The position numbers were made by a program, and so were the translations under genes. The notes beneath the pieces were generated by a model. It ran no database searches and was not told where the DNA came from. It was given only the letters and a program-made list of their open reading frames with translations. This document shows, one piece after another, positions 10,405 through 22,600 of a stretch of DNA of 64,000 nucleotides (position 1 is its first letter; every line of letters begins with the position of its first letter). The stretch lies in assembly GCA_022606495.2 (NCBI GenBank), contig JAHDVE020006326.1, forward strand, positions 62,001 to 126,000. The letters are read 5' to 3'. The DNA is from Halesus radiatus (Eukaryota > Arthropoda > Insecta > Trichoptera > Limnephilidae).

Positions 10405-10830
10405 TAGCTCAAATACCCGGCGTTGCCCGGGGTGATGAATGGTTTGGAATAAAGTTTTGAGGTTGTGATGTGTTACCCCTACCTCTACCTCTACCCCAAC
10501 CCAGTAATTTTTATTTTTTTTTTATTTAATAGTACAGAATGTACAAATACATTTGTTTTAAAAATGCTTTGTCTGTCCAACTGGAGGACTTCCCGTTTTA
10601 GGGCAGTCAATATTGAACGTCAAGTGTGCAAAATTTTATCAAGAAGTACCAAAAATTCTGCTTTAAGGGATGGGATAGGGGGATAGGGGTGGTTTTTCGA
10701 TATATCATGTAAACAGCGACCTTCATATTGCTTCGATGCTCAAGTGTGCAAAATTTCATCAAGCTCGGAAAATAACTGTAGATTTGTATACGATACAAAC
10801 AAGTATACCACATTGTTACTGTTAAAAGCT
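10405..10830. repeat. RTE-like repeat fragment
   Basis: Opens with TACTAGCTCAAATACCCGGC followed by GTTGCCCGGGG. It carries two copies of AAGTGTGCAAAATTT(C/T)ATCAAG about 120 bases apart (near 10622 and 10742). Phrases of this kind sit in the 3' ends of RTE-type LINEs and their derivatives in insects. No coding frame is preserved. A further scrap (GGCTGCCCGGCGTTGCC) lies near 13178. Confidence 0.4.
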
Positions 10831-11552
10831 ACAATTTACTGTCTTTAATTCGACCCCGTAACCCATTCCAGCGCTGAGATAATGCGTAATAATTGAACAA
10901 ACATAAATCTACATAAAAGTGCAAAAATGTACTTACGTACCTACGTAATATTATTATGAAAGCTGGCCGTGGACTAGTCGAAATTCCGTGGCGGGCCGCT
11001 TTTTGGCCCGCGTGCCTTGGGTTGAGTTCCTAGGTGATAGGATGTCCCCCGGGATTAGAGTGTCTAATTTCAAGTCCTAGAAAATATTACCTCAACTGTC
11101 TAAAAATAATTTTAACATTCGGCTCATTTTTTATGACGTTATTAAATCCTTTAATTGAGGAATTATCACGTTGAATATGAAATTAAATAAATTGTTATTC
11201 TAGGTTCGAAGCTCAAGTCCTCCAAGAAACTCATAAAAAATCAACATATCATTGTAAATCTAGCATAAATTTAAGGTTACAAAATATATATCTATATAAA
11301 ATAAAAACAAAAAAAAACATACGTAACAAACTTAAAGCATAAATATTTCTCAAGAATCTTATTAAAAAATAAATAAATAAAAACGAGAACATAAATCGTA
11401 CATAAAATAATATTTCCTTATTATCTAATGCAAATAGCTTCTTTCAGCTAGCCAAGTTTTCAACATAATTATTAACTGTTTAGTTATTTTTATTTTTTTG
11501 TTTCAGCGGGTAACATATTTAAACAGCTAGGAATCATGTGATCTAAAGTTCT
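10831..11552. other. No gene recognised
   Basis: AT-rich intergenic sequence with a short GC-richer patch near 10970-11050 (GCGGGCCGCTTTTTGGCCCG, an imperfect palindrome). No coding frame or known repeat was seen. Confidence 0.4.
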
Positions 11553-11830
11553 TTATCCATATTTGATTGTATGTTTAGAAACCATTAATCCTTCATTAAA
11601 ATTGAGACGAGTATTGTAATTGTGTTCTAGTATATTTGTATTAAATATAGGGTTATTAATGTGCTGAAATATAATTTTGTACCGCAGAATTAATCTAACT
11701 GAAAGAATTTTGAGACTCTGATAAAAGTATGGAATATTATGCCTTTGTTCGTATAAACCTTTATGAGCTAATACTTTAACCAGTGAATTTTGCACTGATT
11801 GAACGTATTTTTGTAAGTTTCTTGGAAGGC
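11553..11830 (-). pseudogene. LINE reverse-transcriptase C-terminal fragment
   Basis: The minus-strand frame reads QNSLVKVLAHKGLYEQRHNI, then a leucine-rich stretch (LKILSVRLILRYK), then EHNYNTR. The pattern of 'vQ...k.i..k.rl.....y...lkil.l..l...k' followed by HNYNTR is typical of the region after the RT domain in Jockey/I-like non-LTR elements. Only this C-terminal piece remains. Confidence 0.55.
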
Positions 11831-12035
11831 TTTGGCTTTAAACTTACATTAACAATTTATTCCATTTCATATACCTGCCAACAAACAAATAGTCTCAATA
11901 TTTAAAAGCATTAAGTTCTATGTTTTTATTCTAAAACATTTTAATTGAAGCCATATTCTGTGAGCGCATATCATGATTAATTTACCCTTATTAATGAAAG
12001 GATCTCCTGCGACTGTACAGTGCCATAAATTCAAG

Positions 12036-13027
12036 AAAATTTCATGTACCATCGCTATATAAAACTACATACATATCTTGGCTGTGGGGCAAGAGATCAG
12101 AGGTCGTTCTTCTAAAATAACGTGTTTCCACTACAGATGGAAATAGACGCTTAGTAGGTACCTATCGCTTTGGTATAAAATTTCATGTACCATCGCTATT
12201 TAAAACTACATACATATCTTGGCTGTGGGGGAAGAGATCAGAGGTCGTTCTTCTAAAATAACGTGTTTCCACTACAGATGGAAATATACGCATAGTAGGT
12301 ACCTATCGCTTTGGTATAAAATTTCATGTACCATCGCTATATAAAACTACATACATATCTTGGCTGTGGGGCAAGAGATCAGAGGTCGTTCTTCTAAAAT
12401 AACGTGTTTCCACTACAGATGGAAATATACGCATAGTAGGTACCTATCGCTTTGGTATAAAATTTCATGTACCATCGCTATATAAAACTGCATACATATC
12501 TTGGCTGTGGGGCAAGAGATCAGAGGTCGTTCTTCTAAAATAACGTGTTTCCACTACAGATGGAAATATACGCTTAGTAGGTACCTATCGCTTTGGTATA
12601 AAATTTCATGTACCATCGCTATATAAAACTACATACATATCTTGGCTGTGGGGCAAGAGATCAGAGGTCGTTCTTCTAAAATAACGTGTTTCCACTACAG
12701 ATGGAAATATACGCATAGTAGGTACCTATCGCTTTGGTATAAAATTTCATGTACCATCGCTATGTAAAACTACATACATATCTTGGCTGTGGGGGAAGAG
12801 ATCAGAGGTCGTTCTTCTAAAATAACGTGTTTCCACTACAGATGGAAATATACGCATAGTAGGTACCTATCGCTTTGGTATAAAATTTCATGTACCATCG
12901 CTATATAAAACTGCATACATATCTTGGCTGTGGGGCAAGAGATCAGAGGTCGTTCTTCTAAAATAACGTGTTTCCACTACAGATGGAAATATACGCTTAG
13001 TAGGTATCTATCGCTTTGGTATAAAAA
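12036..13027. repeat. 141-bp tandem array, 7 units
   Basis: TTCATGTACCATCGCTAT recurs with a constant 141-bp step, its occurrences starting at 12041, 12182, 12323, 12464, 12605, 12746 and 12887. Units differ only by point changes (for example ATATAAAAC/ATGTAAAAC, TAGACGC/TATACGC, GGGGCAAG/GGGGGAAG). Each unit contains the palindromic TAGGTACCTA. High identity implies recent expansion or ongoing homogenisation. No unit keeps an open frame. Confidence 0.92.
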
Positions 13028-13624
13028 TTTGATATTTAATACGAATGCCATACGAACATCATTCAGAATCGAAACGTTGTTTGAAATGCTTTAATTATAT
13101 TTAAAAACTAGATTTGAATAGCCAGGCACTTTCCAACTGACGTCTTTCCCTCCCTATTGTCATCCCCCATTTAATAGGCTGCCCGGCGTTGCCAAATTAG
13201 GGATCGCATGGTCCCAGTGTCTCTCGTCAATGATACCCTGTTGTAGTATTAACATAAAAATCTATTTGATTGATATTTCCAAATAATTTTCTTACAGTGA
13301 TGTTTTCTTTTGTGGTTTTTGAAAAAAAAATCATTCATTAAGAGGAACGGCTTCGCGGCCTGTTTCATACAAAACTTAATTTTGGATTTGAGGCCAAAAT
13401 ACTCCTAAATCTAATAATCTATTTTTTAATCAAAAAGTATAGTAAATATCTAGTACGTATTAGAAGTTATTTATTTATTTTTGTTTTACATTATGAAATA
13501 TAGGCCATTAAAGGAATTGATTTTTCGCGATTTTAGAGGCATCTTTAACAAATTATTTGTGGGCTAACGGTGATTTTAAAAAATGTCATCAATCTCCTTT
13601 GAAAATATAATGAAACATAAAATA
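13028..13624. other. No gene recognised
   Basis: Short AT-rich stretch with an RTE-like scrap (GGCTGCCCGGCGTTGCC) near 13178 and nothing else I can assign. Confidence 0.4.
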
Positions 13625-13960
13625 AATAACTAACTAACCATCACGCCGTTTCCCCGCAGGGGTAGGCAGAGAGGACGGACCGCCAAACAACTCGATCTTG
13701 GCATACACGTCTTGCTTCATTCACATTCATACATCGTCTCATACATTCTCTTCTATTATTCAGACTTCTGACATGGCCCGACTCAAGTATTTGATTCACT
13801 TGATCGTGCCATGTCTTCCTCGGACGTCCCCGGCTTCTTCTTCCATTCACATTCGCGTCTTACGCTCCTTTCTTCGTTCATTCGCTCCACATGCCCAAAC
13901 TATCTAAGCGTCCCTTTCTTAATCTTACTCATTACGCTTACATCAGCCTTATATAAATAA
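13625..13960 (-). pseudogene. LINE 3' end, same family as 6970-7720
   Basis: The minus strand reads GRRSRGRPRKTWHDQVNQIL, then MRRCMNVNEARRVCQDR, then a final CGETA before the stop. This closely matches the open tail at 7413-7715. Upstream on the minus strand, the equivalent of the WFGHVERM segment is frame-broken around 13880-13950. It is a 5'-truncated copy carrying only the last ~110 codons. Confidence 0.75.
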
Positions 13961-14109
13961 ATTTAAAAAATATTAATATAAGCATTAAGGTGTATTTTAA
14001 ATTAAATTATGTACGCAAATTTGTGTTTTCCAACGTAAATTGGTCGTAAATATCGACCCGAAAAAACGTTTTATTTTTATTTTTATATAATAGTAAATAA
14101 GAGGACATC

Positions 14110-14845
14110 TCAAAAAGCGATCCACGGGACACGGAGGGATAAAGCCGACCTGACCCAATCGCCAATCTACTATCAACGTACCAATATCAGTATCAACTTT
14201 ATGTTTATCAACAAAGCTGAAGGCAGTTTCTCTTGAGCTACTACTGGTAGTCAAGCCCGAACCGTTTTGAGCGGTTCACGGAACACAGGGGCATAAGACC
14301 ACCCTGACCCTATCGCCCAACTACTATCAACGTATCAGCATCAATATCAACATTACTGTTCATCAACAAGGCTGATGGCAGTTTCTCCAGTTCGAGCCTG
14401 AGCCGTTTTGAACGGTTCAGGGGACACGGGGGCATGAGGCCAACCTGACCCTATCGCCCAACTACTATCAACGTATCACCATCAATATCAACATTACTGT
14501 TCATCAACAAGACTAATGGCAGTTTCTCCAGTTCGAGCCTGAGCCGTTTTGAACGGTTCACGGGACACGGGGGCATGAGGCCACCCTGACCATATCGCCC
14601 AACTACTATCAACGTATCAGCATCAATATCAACATTACTGTTCATCAACAAGGCTGATGGCAGTTTCTCCAGTTCGAGCCTGAGCCGTTTTGAACGGTTC
14701 ACGGGACACGGGGGCATGAGGCCACCCTGACCCTATTGCCAATCTAGTATCGACGTATCAGCGCCAGTATCAACTTTACTATTAATCAACAAAGCTGAAG
14801 GAAGTTTCTGCAGTAATTAATTGCTCGAACCCGAGCTCGAGCCAT
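14110..14845. repeat. 141-bp tandem array of an unrelated sequence, 5 units
   Basis: CACGGGACAC-type starts lie at about 14123, 14277, 14418, 14559 and 14700. The first step is 154 and the following three are exactly 141. Units contain ACTACTATCAACGTATCAGC, ATCAACAAGGCTGATGGCAG and CGAGCCTGAGCCGTTTTGA. Because 141 is divisible by 3, the minus strand stays open over two units as a 47-residue repeat (start MPPCPVNRSKRL; ending TLIVVGRYGQGGL). I regard that frame as a by-product of the period. The outer units are more diverged, as is usual for array edges. Confidence 0.88.
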
Positions 14846-16185
14846 TTTGAGCCGGTTGCGGTTACGGTAGCCTCAGTTGCCTGGTTGCCTGGCTCAGGTT
14901 GGTGTAAACTACTGTAAATGCGCACACCCACTTTATGCAAAGAGGCCGGTCACTTTATCAATCAACAACAAGAAACCTAATCAAACTCAAACAATGAACA
15001 AGAAAATATTTTTATTTAATCTATACTGCGTATTAGTCGGCATAGTACCTGTGTATTGGTGTAACGATATTGACAATTGAATAACAAAATAAAAACCACA
15101 CGCGCACCAGCTTAATAATAGACAGGGAGGAAATTACAAACTTCTGTTGCGCTTTAACAATAAAAAACTGTGGTTGAATAAGAATGTGCAGCCTTTGTTT
15201 CTGAACTCACCCCAAAATTATTTTTTTTAATATTTTAACTTCTACTTATTTCACAGTATCGTTTAGAGGACGTCATAAGCCGTAATATTCGAAAGGTGTA
15301 AAGAAAACGAAATAAGGTAAATACCTACTCACGGTTTAATAATAATAAATGGAGCTATATTAGATAAATTGTGTTATATAGCGCCCTTGAGGTGCTGTGT
15401 ACTGCAGAAACTTCCTTCAGCTTTGTTGATTAATAGTAAAGTTATAACTATAACCTATAACTATAACCTATATCTAATGACTAACAGATAAGATTTATAA
15501 CTAACATTTATAGCTAGCAACCAACTACTGAGACTTATAACTAGTGACTTAAAACTAATAACATCTGAGACTTGCGTAAATACGTATACTTACTGTAAAG
15601 GAGCAATAAATAAATTACACGCCAATAAATTTGCAGAGCTTAAAGGCTGTGATGTAAAATAATAGATACTTTGTTAGAAAGAAAATGCAACGCGTTTCTT
15701 CCTTTTATCAATAGCTGTGCCTGAATAATACCTACATATGTATATGGCGTGTATGTAGGTATATGGCGTGATGTTGTATAAACCTACTGCCCACATGAGA
15801 ACACCAATATGCATTTGAAATAGATTTTAATTGAAAACATATCTCTTGAATTAAGTTTACCATTCGCTCGAATCATTACAGCGTTGCCGAAAATACTATA
15901 AACATCTTCTGTTCTCGCTCTAACTCATTGTAATTCAGAGAAACACGTTCTCACAGGAATACTAAAAAAATACTGTTGCTTTCGTAAACGACACATCAAG
16001 TTTATTGATTATGTACTCGGCTCGTACATAGAATATGTAAATAGATGTCATGCCTATTTCATTTAAAACTTATTAGTGTTATGTATATCATGGAATGAAA
16101 TACAATATGAGACGTTTAGTATAATATCCTTCGGTGGAAAGTAAAGCGAATCGCGTGAACACCCTGCACTTTATAGACACGTCAA
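14846..16185. other. Intergenic, with LINE-tail trace and array fragment
   Basis: No gene. 15348-15400 carries a scrambled trace of the LINE 3' tail (TATATAGCGCCCTTGAGGTG). Immediately after it, 15402-15443 is a 42-base perfect inverted match to the end of the second 141-bp array (14772-14813). The remainder is AT-rich with no recognisable content. Confidence 0.5.
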
Positions 16186-16623
16186 TTGATCAGGGCCGGG
16201 TGCGCCTGCGCTGCCCCCCCCCCCGACTCCGGCTCCGGGCCACGGGAGCGGGGACTGGGGAGTGGGGCTAGTCCGCTGGTCCGACTGAGCAAGCTACGTG
16301 ACGACGCGCATCAGTCGGAATAGAAACATCGAGTGCAGGGCATGTAATATGGATCGCTAGCACAGGGAATAATTTGTCTTTCATACACCACGGCCTTTGT
16401 CCGCTAATTCGCATTTTACTTTTTTCTTTTCTTCCCATCATTCTTTCTTCCGCGTAGTGGAAATATCGAATAGTGCCAAATTTATGTGAATCTTAAGCGG
16501 GTGACTTCAGCGGCTGCTTTTTGTTTACTTTCCGATCCTGTATTGTCATTATCTTTTTTTGTTGTGAGCTATCACAATAAATTTCTTCTCTCTTCAAAAT
16601 ATATTATTCATCTGTAATCCATA
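16186..16623 (+). promoter_or_regulatory. Probable promoter and 5' UTR of Mnk
   Basis: A GC- and CpG-richer block (16190-16330, including a run of 12 or so C) stands out from its AT-rich surroundings. It lies 300-430 bases before the candidate Mnk start codon at 16624. The interval up to the ATG is free of strong repeats. No TATA box or initiator can be assigned with confidence. The assignment rests on position and composition only. Confidence 0.4.
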
Positions 16624-16660
16624 ATGGTTGAGAAAATTTTGGAAGAAGCCAATTATGAAG
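16624..16660 (+). CDS. Mnk (Lk6): Mnk coding exon 1 (predicted)
   Basis: ATG in an ATAATGG context opens MVEKILEEANYE and runs 37 bases to a strong donor AAG|GTAAGA, leaving phase 1. That phase fits the exon 2 acceptor exactly. The exon is short, so transcript evidence would be needed to prefer it over the alternative first exon at 19921-20017. Confidence 0.6.
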
Positions 16661-19600
16661 GTAAGAATCTTGACATTTTATAAAATAGATTTTCGGTTCC
16701 GATTAGAGTTTAGCAGTGAAGTGAAATTGAACGAAAATACCTAGTGCAGCAGCTAGTTAGTAAAGTTTCCTGCTGAGTGTTGGTTGGTTTGCTGGTTTGG
16801 CCGAGTTGGCTGATCTGTGTAGGCAGATGTGTCGTGTTGTCCCAATCACCTGATCGCTGATGGCGGCCACACCGGTGTTGGTGCGTTTAGATGTGTGTGG
16901 CGTGACTCCGTGTGCCTGTGTGTTGTGCCGGTATACTGGTGTGCTGGTGTTGCCCAAGTGGTGTTAAAAACAAACCCGGTTTCTCTTGTATAGCGACAAT
17001 CACACGCATACCCTCTCATTGGAAACCACTAGCCGCATTTATTTTCCTTGCCTTTGACGTTTATGCCACCTACTTCATCGCCTATGTTTATCAGATTTGC
17101 ACAAATTAGTATAATTGTTTGCCATGGGGAGGTAGGTTTGCGTTTTGTACAATCTATTTCTCATCAGAAACAACCTGGAAAGGTGAGCGTGACAATGTCT
17201 CGTATGCTCATTTATGAAATAATGATATGCTTCGAATGTTTTCATCATGTACTTAGTACATTGTTTGTAGGGCGAATGGTTCAAGACCCCTTTTCCTTGC
17301 GATTTTAAATGTTTATCATCTTGTAACAGAAACTCAGAATTAATGGCCTTTCCTGAAATATTTGTTGGCAATATCTTTTAAAATTGTACGGCATAAATAT
17401 TAGATTAGTACCTGCCTACCTATTTACATCCGTAAATATGTTTTTTCTGTGTTTAGAACATTTTTACTGTATGGCATTTTTAAATCAAGTACCTACCTAC
17501 CTACCTACATGTTAGTTGAAGTCGTTGAAAAATAATGTAACTAGCTTTTCCCTTTCCAGAAAGTGATGGAAAAGTTTTATAACCGAGGGTGTGTCTTGAT
17601 GCCGGTTGCGAGTAACCGGTTTCCTTCAACCAAATAATATCTCTTGCCGGCCGCCTAGCAGTTTTCTTTTTCACTACGTTATTATTATTTAAATAGCTAT
17701 CGAAATATGATATCCGTCGAGAACTGACTCGCCGTTTATTACAAATCTTTATTTTTGATGTTTATGCCTCTTTATATAAAAAAATTAGGTACCTAATTAT
17801 TATTTTTAAACGATGACCAAATAATATTTCTTGCCGGCCGTCTAGCTCTTTTCTTATTATTTAAATAGCCATCGAAGTACATAATATGATATCCGTCGAG
17901 AACTGACTCGCCGTTTATTGTAAATAACTATTTTTTTATGTTTGTGTCTCATTCTTTAAATTTTAAATAATAATTAATAATAGTAGTACAATGTTTGTTT
18001 ATTGACGTGTTATTAATTATAATTACATTTACCTGTCGTCTATATATTATTTCGAGTGTTAACACATTAGCACATTGGACATCATTGGGCTATTTGCCAC
18101 TGAGTAGGTAGCAACCGTCATTACATTTATTTTCTTTTTTTAATGATCGCAAGATTGTATCTTGCGATGAATGGAAAATCTTTGCCAGTTTTCCGGGCGT
18201 GAAACGCGATAAAAATACAAAACATAACCTCAAATATTGCCTCGTGCTTCTATTATTGCGAATACGCGTAAATAAAATAATTATGTTAGACCAGATAACA
18301 GGCACGTTAACAGTATGACATCATTTTTATTAATCTTAATTGGTACCTATATCGAATATCGAATTTATGTGACTGATTCCTTGTTAGAAGTTGTTAACGT
18401 TTTGGTCGAAGGTTTCTCTTTATATTGATTATTGTTCCTTGATTTTTTTTTACGAATACCCGTAACTTGGTCGATATAAAAGTATTTTATGTAACTTAAG
18501 AAATTTTGAAATTATGTAACTATCCGGCTCTGTTTCGCTTACATAGATTTTAGGTAATGTAACCCGTTTCCTCTGTAATTTATATCCGTATTGGCTTCGC
18601 ACTGGATTATAGTGTAGGTCATTTTATTATTTTTTTCCAATACGAACTCATTTCCGACACAAATGATTGCGGCATTTGAATTTGAAGGTGTCAAATTTTT
18701 TTGCAATATCTAACTGGATTGTGATATATTTTCAACTACTCAGAATAATGTTATTACGGTAGCATCTGTTACACTTTAGTAACCAACAGTGACAAGGAGA
18801 CAAAGGCAGCAACTGAGTCGTTTCGACTTTGGCCGTCACGGCCTGAAATAACTTCCCAGTTATCCATACTTCCATACCGGTATTGTGGTGTGTAGGGTAC
18901 AGCAGTCCTTCTGGGAGACGAGTTATTGTAATCCACGCTTTGTCCAGCATTCAATAATAACATTATTGTGATGTGTGAACCTGATAGTACGTGACGAAGC
19001 GAGGTGCCTAACTAGCAATAAGTAATAGTAACCAACCAGGCACACAAATACAATATTCTTGAGCGCCCGAAAGCGGCACAACGCTCACAAAGCGTGCACT
19101 ATTTTTGAAACCACATTAGCGCTTGCAAAAACTACTCTCGACCTATATCTCGGGAACACAGATCATTAGAACATCGCTAATATGCATAATATTTATACAA
19201 AACTACGTTTCATCAAGGATAGCGCATCTCGACCTTTTTTATGTTTGTTCTCTTTGTATCTCCTTCTGTGTTTTGTTCAATGTTTCTTTCTAAATCGTTC
19301 ATGAGTTAGAAGTTTGACGCTTGTTTTTTATTATAAATAATAGTTTTTAGTGTTGGATAAGTGAGGTTAGGTAGTGGAACACCTAGTCCCAATATACCAG
19401 TGCTGAGTGCCGACTACTTGCCGAGTATGAGTATTGATTGCTCCCGCCGAGTATTAATGTGTTGTGATGGCACAGCACTTGTAGGAGAGGCTTTATAATG
19501 AATAAGACGTACTCCAATGCGTGTTAGTAAAACATCGTATTTTCTTACATAATATTTTAATTCTTGAAATTTTTTAAAAAGTACCCACACATTTTTGGCG

Positions 19601-22600
19601 TTCTTGTTTTCTGTTTCAAACGAAAATGTTAGTATAATTTTTTTACGCATTCGTTTCACGATTTTAGTATCAGCACAACATATTCCCGACTCCATTTCAC
19701 GCAATATATCATCTAACTACCCGCGTTATTAATGTTTTTATATCACTCGAAACCACGATCAAAATACAGACTTTCATAATATTATTATTTGAGCTTGTTG
19801 AACCCGTGTCCTAATAAAATTATTCCCTTGGACAGTATTATTGACCAGAACTAGTTTGGTTTTAGTGAAGTTTTAAACTTTTGATTAGTTTTAGTTATGT
19901 GGTCGCCAAATAATAAAATAATGTGGCTGGTTATATATAATATGATGTTCAGTGCGTTATGCCGGCAAGTCGCGCGCCGGCTGTCCTTGAGCTTATCGCA
20001 CGCCGCTGGCTTCGCAGGTACTTGGCTGTTCTCTGGTAGACTGTGAATGTGGGGTAGGGGTATACTATACTAGTGAAGTAGGTAGGTATTGTAGGCTGTT
20101 AGGTATGTACCCGAATTGCGTCGTTTCCGAAATCGCGAGCCGGCCGGCTTCGGTCGGCCAATTTACCAGTCGCCACTTGAACAATGGCGAACTCCGCTAA
20201 TTTAATGTTAACTCGGAGAAATGTACAAAAAACGTTCGTCTTTTTGACGTTGCTAATGGTGCTTACCTTGTTATTTTTTTCTCATTAATACGCCTTTATA
20301 GGTTGTTTACACAACACTACAAGTACAACTGCGCATTCGCATAGTATTATAATATTTCTCATGGCTTTCAGCTTCTCATTGAAAAAGCAGTGGGTGGACT
20401 AGCTTCCCCGTCAGTATTTATTACCCACACTTCAGTAAAATGACAAATTCTGATTTATTCCTATTGAATAAAGGAATTACCTCTTATTTCGATGTTTTAG
20501 TTTGGGTGGGTAATTGAATTACTATAAAAATAAAATACGCTGCCTTGAATTATAATATTTTAGAGTATTCTTCACAAATCTGAAAAAAAATCTAATAATC
20601 ATGTATCCATATGAAAGAAACTAAAAGAGAACCACTTCTTCGCATAGTTTCACTTTTATTTTTCTCAATAAATTCCTTCCCCACACCCCGCACATATTAG
20701 GGTCTTGACCCCGTACACATAATTTTATCGTAATTATTATTATTGGGTTTGAAACTCTAATAATCATGTATCCATATGAAAGAAACTAAAAGAGAACCAC
20801 TTCTTCGCATAGTTTCACTTTTATTTTTCTCAATAAATTCCTTCCCCACACCCCGCACATATTAGCCTCTCAAAGGAAGTTCAGGATCTCCTCTAATAGT
20901 ATTTTGTTTTTCTCCAGGCCATGAGGGTTCCCTGAGCAACTCGGGCAGCGAGCGCGAGTGCTCGGGTCGCGGGGGACGTGGCGGCTCGGTTGGCGGCGGC
21001 GGAGGCGGCGGGGGCCGTATGGGGCCCGAGTCCGCCGAGGACCTGCAGCGCCGCAAGGAGGAGGCGCGCCGCCGCCGTAAGAAGAAGAAGCGTGCCGCCA
21101 GCTCAGTGGTTTCCTCGTGCTTCCAAGGTAACTATAACAATCTATCCCAACCCAATTGATTTCAATTGCCGTAAGTCAATCGTTGATTTGTATACAAGGT
21201 TATAAATGAAAGATGATTTAAATAGACAATGTCTGGAAGTATAATGCACAGAATAGCCACTCTCAGGAAGACCTCAATAATAATGGTCAATGTTTTGCTT
21301 GTCGGTTTAAATGTTAACTTTAATAATAGGTTTGAGATAAAATCCATGCAGTAGTGTGTGTTGGTGTTGATGGTGTATCTGCTTGCTCCTGTGACATTCC
21401 AGCTACCATTATAAGCGTTCACTGCCTAGTGAGGCGGTAACACAAATACGCAATGTAACAATTAGTGGCCCAGTTGCCGGCAATTAAGTGATTTGGGTAT
21501 CAGGCATGAGATTCACTACTTTATTTAACCCGCCAGTCAGGCATCTGCTAATATTAAACTGTAGAACACACCGATGCTAATCCTGCCTTCTGCATCCACA
21601 TTTATGCGCTGTTCTTCCGAAAGACTTTTATAAAATTGAAATGCTGTTGGATTGATCAGAGCTTTAGAGTAAAGTTGCAATACGTTGCGTGACTTGTTGT
21701 CAATCTCTCGATTTATTTTGTTTCAGAATTGTATAAGCTGACCGGCGAGGTGTTGGGCGAAGGGGCCTATGCCTCGGTGCAAACTTGTGTGAACATCTAC
21801 ACGGAGATGGAGTTTGCGGTAAAGATCATCGACAAGGTGCCCGGACACGCCCGCGCCCGGGTGTTCCGCGAGGTGGAGACCTTCCACCACTGCCACGGCC
21901 ACCCCAGCATCATACAGCTGATAGAGTTCTTCGAGGATGAAGAAAAGTTCTATCTTGTATTTGAGAAGGTGCGTACTTTATCTGTAAAATTTGTAAACAA
22001 TAATGCAATGAATGCCCTCTAAATTAATTCTACTCAATTTTCCAATGACAATAATAATATATTGTTTGCAGATAATTGGTGGACAGCTGCTGACTCGCAT
22101 CCAACAACACCAACACTTCTCAGAACAGCAGGCGGCAGAGATAGTTCGTGAAATTGCTCTAGCACTTAACTTTCTGCACGCCAAGGGGATCGCCCACCGG
22201 GATCTCAAGCCTGAGAACATCCTGTGTGTCTCCCCCGACAGCTTGTGCCCCATCAAGATCTGCGACTTCGATCTCGGATCTGGGATCAACTTCAGCACGA
22301 GCCTCACCAGCCCCCTGGCCACTCCCCAGCTCAGGACACCTGTGGGGAGCGCCGAGTTCATGGCTCCAGAAGTGGTGTCCCTGTTTGTGGGGGCTTCGGC
22401 AGCGTACGACAAGCGCTGCGACCTCTGGTCCCTGGGGGTCATAACGTACATCCTGCTATGCGGCTATCCTCCCTTCTACGGGAACTGTGGAACTGACTGC
22501 GGCTGGGAGAGAGGAGAGAACTGTCAGAATTGCCAGGAACTTCTCTTCTCCTCAATCCAGGACGGGCACTACTACTTCCCGCAGGAGGAGTGGGGACACA

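Larger units (their letters stand above)
17951..20590. other. Remainder of Mnk intron 1
   Basis: Mostly AT-rich intron. Between 19920 and 20230 there is a GC-richer island with an alternative-exon candidate and a short open frame, listed separately. Other open frames here (18090-18305, 18732-18963 and 19414-19704, all minus) have no recognisable motif. Confidence 0.5.

Noticed and set aside
21978..22451. 157-codon open frame on the minus strand
   Set aside because: It is the antisense of Mnk exon 4, whose plus-strand frame carries the conserved kinase motifs.
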